The notes below the pieces were generated by a model. It was not told where the DNA came from, made no database searches, and saw only the letters and a list, made by a program, of their open reading frames with translations. Source: Verrucomicrobiales bacterium (lineage in GTDB: Bacteria > Verrucomicrobiota > Verrucomicrobiia > Limisphaerales > JAQGOY01). Taken from it: a stretch of 32,619 nt of DNA. Location of the stretch: NCBI GenBank assembly GCA_028293375.1, contig JAQGOY010000149.1, forward strand, positions 1 to 32,619. The letters are read 5' to 3'. Of this stretch, positions 27,047 through 32,619 are shown piece by piece; the first letter of the stretch is position 1, and every line of letters begins with the position of its first letter. The position numbers and the translations under genes were made by a program.

Positions 27047-27086
27047 AACACCCATTTTGAGTGAAACTCAGCGGTGTTGCTTTTTT
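27047..27086 (+). terminator. Intrinsic terminator of the P450-PAP2 unit
   Basis: AACACC (27047-27052) pairs with GGTGTT (27073-27078), with an inner GAGT-GAA-ACTC stem (27059-27069), followed by GC and six T residues (27081-27086). Competing pairings exist: TTTCACCG (27031-27038) with CGGTGAAA (27041-27048), and CACCGCT (27034-27040) with AGCGGTG (27070-27076). Confidence 0.75.
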
Positions 27087-27240
27087 CTAACACTCGAATT
27101 CTGCGATGTGGAGAGGCAGCATTAGCCATGTACAGATGACCTATAGTAACCTGGCGTTTAACTGAACCGTTCGGCGTGGGGAATTTATTCTCGCTGGACT
27201 GCGCGTATGTCTACGCGCATAATCATAGTTAGAATCCAAT

Positions 27241-27891
27241 ATGAACCCCTCCACAAATGCAATGAGACTATGTTTCGTTATGGTGCTCGTCCTGTTCTCG
27301 TCGGCCTCCAGCAGAGCTGAGGTATGGGAATCCCAGCCATTCAACTTCGCGATCACCCTGCCATTGGAAAGCGGATGGACACATGTCACTTTACCAGTTG
27401 GCATGATGAAGGTTTCGATCCGCTCTGCGGATCACACCAAAGTCATTGCCGTTTCTGTATCAGATATAGTTCCGAGCATTTCTGAGGAAGCCTTTGTGAA
27501 AAGCTTCAAAGACAGGTGGTTTGAGCACAGCAATGGTCAGGCGGAGGAGCGCACGCAAGTTGACGGTCGTTCAGCTTACCGACTGACAGACATTGCGAAC
27601 TTGGCAGGAAATCAAGCGCATAGGGTCAATACTCTAGTGTTTGAAAGCGGTAAGTTCTACCAGATCGATGCGATCGGATTTGGGTCTGACCCAATGACTG
27701 ATCCTGCTGTCCGAAATTGCGTGGCTAGTTTCCGATTTCTTACCCAGGCGCCACTCCCTGTCACCAAACCGTCATCCACCGATCCAGCCGACAAGTTACC
27801 AGAACGCATTGCTGATATTACGATCGTCGTCCTCATAGGCCTTGTTGCGGTATTTGTTCTCGTCAAAATAGTGAGGAAGAGACGTCAGTGA
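27241..27891 (+). CDS. Secreted protein with C-terminal membrane anchor
   Basis: This 216-residue protein has a signal peptide (about 1-26, cleavage after SRA), a beta-rich extracytoplasmic domain (27-170), a proline-rich linker and a transmembrane helix near 191-209 (IADITIVVLIGLVAVFVLV), ending in a positively charged tail KIVRKRRQ. The type I topology puts the tail in the cytoplasm. The domain has a PsbP-like or DUF1795-like flavour (short strands around FAITLPLESGW and a helix EAFVKSFKDRWF), but I cannot assign it firmly. No partner is evident: the gene follows a terminator and is followed by the gap with a pseudogene on the other strand. Confidence 0.8.
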   Translation: MNPSTNAMRLCFVMVLVLFSSASSRAEVWESQPFNFAITLPLESGWTHVTLPVGMMKVSIRSADHTKVIAVSVSDIVPSISEEAFVKSFKDRWFEHSNGQAEERTQVDGRSAYRLTDIANLAGNQAHRVNTLVFESGKFYQIDAIGFGSDPMTDPAVRNCVASFRFLTQAPLPVTKPSSTDPADKLPERIADITIVVLIGLVAVFVLVKIVRKRRQ

Positions 27892-28502
27892 GAAATGGAA
27901 CAGAATCCCAACTATAAGATAACCTGCCAATTGTTCCCGAACATTGAAGCCGTTATTTCCGATGACGAGGCTGGACCTCATGTAGGAATGATCACAAACC
28001 CGCCGAGAAATTCTTTTGTCTCAGCGTACGGATCATCATGGACAAGTTTCTTTCCGTCGCTCACGGAAACCATCGTCGCGGTCTGCGGTGGTTGCATCCT
28101 GCGCCAGTTACGATGACCCCAGCAGCACGAAGGGCCTTGCCGTAGGCCATCCCAGCCGCCCGCATCGCCGGGTCTTTGCGGCGTTCGGCGAATTCCTCTG
28201 AATCGTGAATAAGTAGTGCGTATTTCATAGCGGTTCAGTTCTGTTATCGTTTGATTCGTAATGTCCTCGGGAAAAATCTCCCAGGTTCACAATGATGACG
28301 TGCGGCAATGAAGCGTTTCGACATTTTGATGGAAAAAGTCTCGAAGTAAAACTGGTTTCAAATACCCCATAGCCTCCGACGTCGCCATTTCGAAATTATC
28401 TTTTCACCCAATCGAATCCTCGATATCCCCACTTCGACACAGTGGAATTTTTCTTCCTCTTCGAGCTTGATAAAGAAAACAAGACCCGTTCCCATACCGG
28501 TC
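27892..28502. other. Gap holding a pseudogene
   Basis: This 611-base stretch has no intact gene I can support. Its left half holds the minus-strand YCII/DGPF-family pseudogene (27978-28228). A 73-residue frame at 27895-28116 on the plus strand is the antisense of that pseudogene and is not credible. The right half (28229-28502) shows no motif beyond A+T-rich stretches that may hold the promoter of the Dabb-domain gene. Confidence 0.55.
27978..28228 (-). pseudogene. YCII/DGPF-family protein, frameshifted and truncated
   Basis: Reading the minus strand from ATG 28228 gives MKYALLIHDSEEFAERR, then AYGKALRAAGVIVTGAG, the recognisable start of small YCII/DGPF proteins often paired with ECF sigma factors. 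The frame is then lost near 28087-28097 and meets TGA at 28061-28063. One frame over, the family continues with PQTATMVSVSDGKKLVHD and ETKEFLGGFVII, as expected of the family, before a stop at 27978-27980. One missing base explains the break. The last third (after GGFVII) is also gone. It looks like a dead gene; a sequencing error could explain the shift, but not the missing C terminus. Confidence 0.75.
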
Positions 28503-28877
28503 ATGAAAACACTACTGACCCTGGTCCTTGCACTAGGATTTATTTGCACCAGCGCTCTTGCCGATGCCCCGAAATCCGTCATTCACTTCATTACCGTCGC
28601 CTTCAAGGCCGATGCGTCCCCCGAAAAAATTAAGGCCGCTCTTGACGGAGCCCAAAAGTTGCCGAGCGAATACAAGGGCATCACCCGTGTTTGGACCAAA
28701 GCGCTTAAAGTCCAAAACGTCGAAGAAGCCAAAGTAAAGAAAACCCACCTGATCGCGATTGAATTTGTGGATGAAGCCGCCCTCAAGGCCTACACCGACA
28801 GCGATGCCCAGAAAAAGTGGTATGAGCTCTACCTCCCGATTCGCGAGCAAAGCACCACCTACGACGTCACCAACTGA
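28503..28877 (+). CDS. Exported Dabb-domain (stress-responsive A/B barrel) protein
   Basis: This 124-residue protein has a signal peptide (about 1-20, cleavage after ALA) and then one Dabb alpha/beta-barrel domain. The domain begins with the conserved strand VIHFITVAFKADAS and has the middle helix KIKAALDGAQKLP and the end strand THLIAIEFVDEAALKAYTDS. Dabb proteins are dimeric barrels; their activity in bacteria is mostly unknown and only some members bind aromatic ligands. I chose ATG 28503 because it starts directly at the signal peptide; an upstream frame extension to 28467 adds a polar stretch that would spoil it. Unlike most family members this one is exported. Confidence 0.85.
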   Translation: MKTLLTLVLALGFICTSALADAPKSVIHFITVAFKADASPEKIKAALDGAQKLPSEYKGITRVWTKALKVQNVEEAKVKKTHLIAIEFVDEAALKAYTDSDAQKKWYELYLPIREQSTTYDVTN

Positions 28878-29009
28878 CGCGCTAAAATCCCGTCCGGCCC
28901 TTGAGCCGAACCGATAATTGACAGGGAAACGGCGCTAAACACCCCAATTGGGGGTGGCGATCACTCCGAGGGCGCCGGTTCCCGACATTGTCGGCTACTA
29001 TTCCTTGAG
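28878..29009. other. Spacer between convergent genes
   Basis: This 132-base spacer contains a near-palindrome around 28940-28957 (ACCCCAATTGGGGGT) that can fold as a short hairpin. It lacks a T run. No gene is visible. Confidence 0.4.
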
Positions 29010-29513
29010 TCAGCTGCTCTGAGGCGTTTCCTCGGGAGCGCGAACCGGGAGCAAGGTTGATCGGTTCCTCAGATGGATGTTACGCAAAAACATCACCCAA
29101 TAAATCGGCGCGAAGATTGTATATTTAGCAAGGGCGAAATACCAAAAACCAAGTATTGTTAATACCGAATACTTGTAATTTCCAGAAGTGCCAATTCTAA
29201 ACAGATGACCAATTGAAAACAATTGTGGAAACGGCAACCAGTTGGTGTATTGGCCTACAGTTGTTCCACACTCGGAACAAAAATGAGTTGCTTCAGAATG
29301 TGGGCAAAGACAGTGATAACAAAGTGGGACCGCATCATCCTTGGCGATATCCGCCGCAGTTTGAGCATCCCAGGGATCAGGAGCGGGCTGGACTTGGATG
29401 AGCCACTTTACGATTCTCCATGCCGCAAAACCCAGCAGGCCAACGGTTGCTAAGACGGCTATGAGCTTTTCGGGTTCGATTGCGCCGGAGTTGATTTGAG
29501 CCAAGACAGTCAT
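29010..29513 (-). CDS. Membrane protein with a zinc ribbon
   Basis: This 167-residue protein has an N-terminal membrane segment (about 17-35), a short cytoplasmic loop with a CxxC-x10-CxxC zinc ribbon (Cys65, Cys68, Cys79, Cys82 in CYHC and CSEC), and then one or two hydrophobic segments (about 112-145, rich in W, Y and F). The ribbon probably binds zinc and mediates protein or nucleic-acid contact. I do not recognise the family. It is divergent from the ECF sigma gene with a 298-base spacer and convergent with the Dabb gene, so it probably forms its own transcript. Confidence 0.75.
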   Translation of the reverse strand: MTVLAQINSGAIEPEKLIAVLATVGLLGFAAWRIVKWLIQVQPAPDPWDAQTAADIAKDDAVPLCYHCLCPHSEATHFCSECGTTVGQYTNWLPFPQLFSIGHLFRIGTSGNYKYSVLTILGFWYFALAKYTIFAPIYWVMFLRNIHLRNRSTLLPVRAPEETPQSS

Positions 29514-29811
29514 TTTGGTGCCGATTCGAAAGTATTCCCTTTTTCAAGCCACGCAAACATTTCATTCCGTGAGCATCCGCTGGCGCATAGCGCGTGATTT
29601 CCCGTTAAAAAGGCCCCAATTTCCCCTCCATCCCGCCCAAAGCCCAAAATCAAATCCTCGACCCCAGCGCTGCGCGTCCCCTGGAATTGCCCGCCAATGA
29701 CGTGACGGTTTTTTACGCCGCCGATGCCTTTGCTAAAAAAACAGGGCGAATAGTTTCACGACCTGTAATAATTCTTCCTTCCGCTGCGACTAATTAAATA
29801 AAGGTCCGAGA

Positions 29812-30339
29812 TTGAATTCGACGCCGACAGACGAAAACAGGTTCCATGAACTGGTTAATGAGAATCGAAACAAAATTCTCAGGGTCTGCCGTGCCTACGC
29901 GTGGAATTCGGCGGATCAGGACGATCTGTATCAGGAAATTCTCTTCCAGGTCTGGCGCGGACTGCCTGCACTGAGGGAAAAACAGTTCGCCAACACCTGG
30001 CTTTATCGCGTGGTCATCAATACCGCCATTTCGTTCGTCCGAAAGCGGGCCTCAGGCTCCGACAGAATCGTTCATTTTGAACCGGCTTACATCACGCGCA
30101 CCATTGAATCGCGCCAGGCGGTTGAAGAAAATCAGGACGACCGAATTGCGAGTCTTTACACCGCAATCTACAAGCTGAACCCACTCGAAAAAGCCCTCGT
30201 CACGCTTTTCCTGGAAGACTTCACCTACGAACAGATTGCGGAAGCAACCGGCATCAGTGCCAATAACGTCGGGGTCTTGTTGCATCGCGCAAAGAAGAAG
30301 CTTTCTCATCTGATGAAGGAGGAGGTCCGAAATGAATGA
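29812..30339 (+). CDS. ECF-type RNA polymerase sigma factor
   Basis: This 175-residue sigma-70 family factor has region 2 at about 10-75 (ENRNKILRVCRAYAW, then DQDDLYQEILFQVWRG, and FANTWLYRVVINTAISFVRKR) and region 4 at about 115-170 (LNPLEKALVTLFLEDFTYEQ, then ISANNVGVLLHRAKKKL). The layout lacks region 1 and 3, as in extracytoplasmic-function sigma factors. The start is TTG 29812, supported by AAAGG seven bases upstream. Its end overlaps the next gene by 8 bases (30332-30339), so the membrane protein is translationally coupled and is the obvious candidate anti-sigma or sensor partner. Confidence 0.93.
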   Translation: MNSTPTDENRFHELVNENRNKILRVCRAYAWNSADQDDLYQEILFQVWRGLPALREKQFANTWLYRVVINTAISFVRKRASGSDRIVHFEPAYITRTIESRQAVEENQDDRIASLYTAIYKLNPLEKALVTLFLEDFTYEQIAEATGISANNVGVLLHRAKKKLSHLMKEEVRNE

Positions 30340-31834
30340 CGAAGAGCTAAAGAAACTCTGGCAGCAGCAACCGCTGAGGAAGCCCGAACTCTCCACCGCC
30401 CAGGCGATTTCTGCCATGGAGAATAAAATGAGCTATTTTCGCCGCTCATTAAACGCGCGCGATCTCCGCGAACTGTTGGCCTGTGCTCTGTCGATCATCG
30501 TTTTTGGATTCTACGCTTTCAATGAGCGCATACCCATTGTGCGCCTCGGTTGGTTGATGGTCATTGGGAGCACGATATTTATAGCCTGGAAGCTTGTTCA
30601 TACGCGCCGAACCAATCCACCTGCGCCACCCGGCGCGACAATTGTCGAATCTCTGCGCGCAGAACTCGATTCGGTGCGCGCTCAGTCTGGTTTGCTGGGC
30701 ACGGTGCTGTGGTGGTATTTGCTTCCACCCGGCATCGGCTTGCTGGTCGCCACATGGGGCATGCCGGTCCACTTTCTTATCAAAATCCCTGTCACGCTGT
30801 TCTATTTTGCCATCTTTGCGTTCATCTACAGGCTTAATCAGCGGACACGCTCCAAACAACTTCTTCCCATGGAAGCGCAACTGGAGTCACTGCTCCGTTC
30901 CGCAGAAACCGGCCAGCCTTTGGATGAGGAGCATGTCACCAATCTGCGCCCCATCGTTCTCTCCATGGCAGCCACGGACCAGGTCAAGCCAGTTGAGTTC
31001 AAGGTGGCTTTCTGGCAGATTGCCCTTTACGGCGAAATTGGGTTTATTGGCATCTGGTTCTTTGTAATATTCTTCATGACCACCGGCTTTGGGGGCTTGA
31101 AACCCAGGCAGCCAGCTCCGGAGACCGTCGTGCAGACCGTTCGCGCGGAGGAAACAAATCGCTACTCGGTGGTCGCCAGGAGGATTACCGACCTGCTTAA
31201 CGCAAACGATTTTGCAGCGGTGCAAAAGCTGTTCAACCGGGAAATGGGCAAGGCGCTGCCGCCGGAGAAAGCGTCCGAATTTTTCACGCGGCTCGCCGCC
31301 AATTACGGAAACATAGAAAAGGTCAAAGGCCCGATCCACAGCAGCCCGGACGGATGGATCGTGTTCTGGCTGGGTTGCCAGCGCGGCGAACTGAAGATGA
31401 GTCTGGCACTGGACGAGGATGACAAGATCGCCGGCGTTCTTTTCCGGCCTTCCATGAGCATCGGATGGCTTGCTCCCCGAATCTTCTGCTGGCAGCACCT
31501 GGTTTTGATCGTGCCATTCTTCCTCGCCGGATTGTTATTTTCCTGGCTGATTCAGAAAACCACCAGGAGAGCCGTGGGAATCAGCGCCTTGGGGATTCAC
31601 CTGTGTGGAGGGCAAAACCTGATCCTGTGGGACGAAATAAAGCAAGTCCGACCGCTCCGGATTCTGAATATCTGCTCTCTCTGGTTGGTCCAGGAGTCAG
31701 GCGAAAAGATCGTCATGCCCTGGACTTCCCTGGAGCAGCATGCTGATCTTAAGGCAGCGGTCGAAAGCTTTGGCCCGGTAAATCATCCAATTCGCAAATT
31801 CCTCCCTTTGCTGAAACGACTCAATCCGAAATGA
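30332..31834 (+). CDS. Multi-pass membrane protein with DUF3887-like domain, sigma-coupled
   Basis: This 500-residue protein begins with a short N-terminal helical part that could face the cytoplasm (MNDEELKKLWQQQP) and has hydrophobic segments near 46-62, 70-88, 121-141, 146-166, 227-251 and 385-407. Between the last two is a soluble domain (about 278-373; VARRITDLLNANDF, FNREMGKALP, KMSLALDEDDKIAGV) similar to DUF3887. A C-terminal region (410-500) resembles a PH-like or YcxB-type fold. Its start lies inside the sigma gene, so it is probably the sigma regulator, but no canonical zinc-binding anti-sigma motif is visible. The same domain occurs twice in the next gene. The function as anti-sigma is inference. 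Confidence 0.78.
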   Translation: MNDEELKKLWQQQPLRKPELSTAQAISAMENKMSYFRRSLNARDLRELLACALSIIVFGFYAFNERIPIVRLGWLMVIGSTIFIAWKLVHTRRTNPPAPPGATIVESLRAELDSVRAQSGLLGTVLWWYLLPPGIGLLVATWGMPVHFLIKIPVTLFYFAIFAFIYRLNQRTRSKQLLPMEAQLESLLRSAETGQPLDEEHVTNLRPIVLSMAATDQVKPVEFKVAFWQIALYGEIGFIGIWFFVIFFMTTGFGGLKPRQPAPETVVQTVRAEETNRYSVVARRITDLLNANDFAAVQKLFNREMGKALPPEKASEFFTRLAANYGNIEKVKGPIHSSPDGWIVFWLGCQRGELKMSLALDEDDKIAGVLFRPSMSIGWLAPRIFCWQHLVLIVPFFLAGLLFSWLIQKTTRRAVGISALGIHLCGGQNLILWDEIKQVRPLRILNICSLWLVQESGEKIVMPWTSLEQHADLKAAVESFGPVNHPIRKFLPLLKRLNPK

Positions 31835-31891
31835 CGGGCGGCCCGCCAATGACCGGCCAGTGAGATTACGCAACAACTCCTTGAAATAATT

Positions 31892-32619
31892 ATGAATAAA
31901 CTTGTTCACGCACTGTTGGTTTTCGCCTTAATGATGTTGGCTGACAATGCGTTGGCGCAGGACGAGGCTTCCTGCACCAAAGTTGCCAACCGGCTAATAA
32001 TCCTGCTCAACGCTGGGGATTATTCCGGCGTTGAGAGCTTGTTTAACAAAGATATGAGCAAAGCGTTGCCGCTGGACAAGGCGAGGACTTTCTTCACCGG
32101 CCTGGCGGCGCAAGCTGGGAAGATTCAGAAACTGGATGACCCGAAGCAGGCTGCCGGATGGACAGTTTTTCCCGCTCATTTCGAGCGCGGGCTGATGGAT
32201 ATGTCTCTGGTGCTGGACCGCGAGGAGAAGATTGCTGGAATCAATTTCAAACCGCGCGCCGTATCGCCGCAATCTCCACAGAAAAAGCAGCCGGTCATGG
32301 ACCCCTATGTCGAAGTTGTCAGCCGTCTCGTGGAATTAATCAACGCGACAGATTATTCCGGGATTGAAAATCTTTTGAACAAGGAAATGAGCAAAGCCTT
32401 GCCGCTAAAGGAGGCAACGGCGTTCTTTGCAGGGGTTACCGGGCAAGTGGGCAAAATTCAGAAGCTGAGTGACCCGAAACGGACTGCCGAAGGAGCGGTT
32501 TTTACTGCACAGTGCGAACGGGGCGTTCTGGAAATGTCACTTGCGCTCGATGACGAAAAAAGGATTGCTGGGCTCAACTTCACACCGGTCGCGGCCTCCG
32601 GGAAAGCCGAGGCGATAAA
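31892..32619 (+). CDS. Secreted protein with two DUF3887-like domains (3' end missing)
   Basis: The frame from ATG 31892 stays open to the end of the window (242 full codons), so the stop lies beyond. Residues 1-22 are a signal peptide (MNKLVHALLVFALMM, cleavage after ALA). Residues about 27-122 and 138-232 are two copies of the same domain, each with LLNAGDYSG-like, MSKALPL and EMSLALD...IAGLNF motifs. The copies resemble each other closely (KIQKLDDPK against KIQKLSDPK) and both resemble the domain inside the upstream membrane protein. The gene is 57 bases after that gene in the same direction, so it is probably the third member of the sigma operon. It may be a periplasmic ligand partner. 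Confidence 0.85.
   Translation, partial: MNKLVHALLVFALMMLADNALAQDEASCTKVANRLIILLNAGDYSGVESLFNKDMSKALPLDKARTFFTGLAAQAGKIQKLDDPKQAAGWTVFPAHFERGLMDMSLVLDREEKIAGINFKPRAVSPQSPQKKQPVMDPYVEVVSRLVELINATDYSGIENLLNKEMSKALPLKEATAFFAGVTGQVGKIQKLSDPKRTAEGAVFTAQCERGVLEMSLALDDEKRIAGLNFTPVAASGKAEAI

Noticed and set aside
27895-28116. Plus-strand 73-residue frame
   Set aside because: It is antisense to the YCII/DGPF pseudogene, which explains its open frame better.

Overview
This window looks like chromosomal DNA of a Verrucomicrobiota bacterium, probably a soil or freshwater Pedosphaera-like lineage. This is inferred from gene style, with no marker gene to prove it. The style cues are a giant secreted protein of MBG and Ig-like repeats, an oversized PA14-type sensor kinase with a LuxR-type regulator, a GH76 mannanase with a ricin-type lectin, an ECF sigma operon with membrane and repeat-domain partners, and many genes with weak Shine-Dalgarno sequences. 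No rRNA, tRNA, transposase, integrase or CRISPR array was seen.

Layout. 1-4275: 3' part of a cysteine-free surface or secreted protein (MBG repeats, eight Ig-like domains, C-terminal beta domain), followed by hairpins. 4839-6008: a soluble cytochrome P450, convergent with a voltage-gated-type potassium channel (6792-6037, minus). 6988-13003: a tight three-gene cassette of a TerB-domain protein, a BrxD-like P-loop ATPase and an Lhr/BrxHI-like helicase. This is the gene content and order of the Shango anti-phage system. It is the strongest accessory feature here. Its first protein carries an N-terminal half that I recognise from Mrr-type restriction endonucleases. 13553-17324: two VOC proteins, one fused to an SRPBCC domain, then an O6-alkylguanine-DNA alkyltransferase gene divergent from an Ada-AraC-AlkA fusion. 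A symmetric 13-bp inverted repeat sits between these last two.

17495-20147: a GH76 plus ricin-lectin secreted enzyme behind a palindromic candidate operator, and a membrane-anchored helical-repeat protein. 20230-24578: a divergent NarL/LuxR response regulator and hybrid-length histidine kinase. 24673-26975: a second, unrelated cytochrome P450 and a PAP2-type membrane phosphatase, ending at a clear intrinsic terminator. 27241-29513: small secreted and membrane proteins, a frameshifted YCII/DGPF-family pseudogene (minus), a Dabb-domain protein and a zinc-ribbon membrane protein.

29812-32619: an ECF sigma factor that starts on TTG, overlapped by a large membrane protein, then a secreted protein that runs off the window end. 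The same roughly 95-residue domain occurs once in the membrane protein and twice in the secreted one.

Functional themes are phage defence (Shango-like), alkylation-damage repair (Ogt and Ada-AlkA), extracellular polysaccharide use (GH76), oxidative chemistry (two P450s) and envelope signalling (two-component pair, ECF operon). The defence cassette is visibly richer in A+T than its neighbours, consistent with acquisition by transfer.
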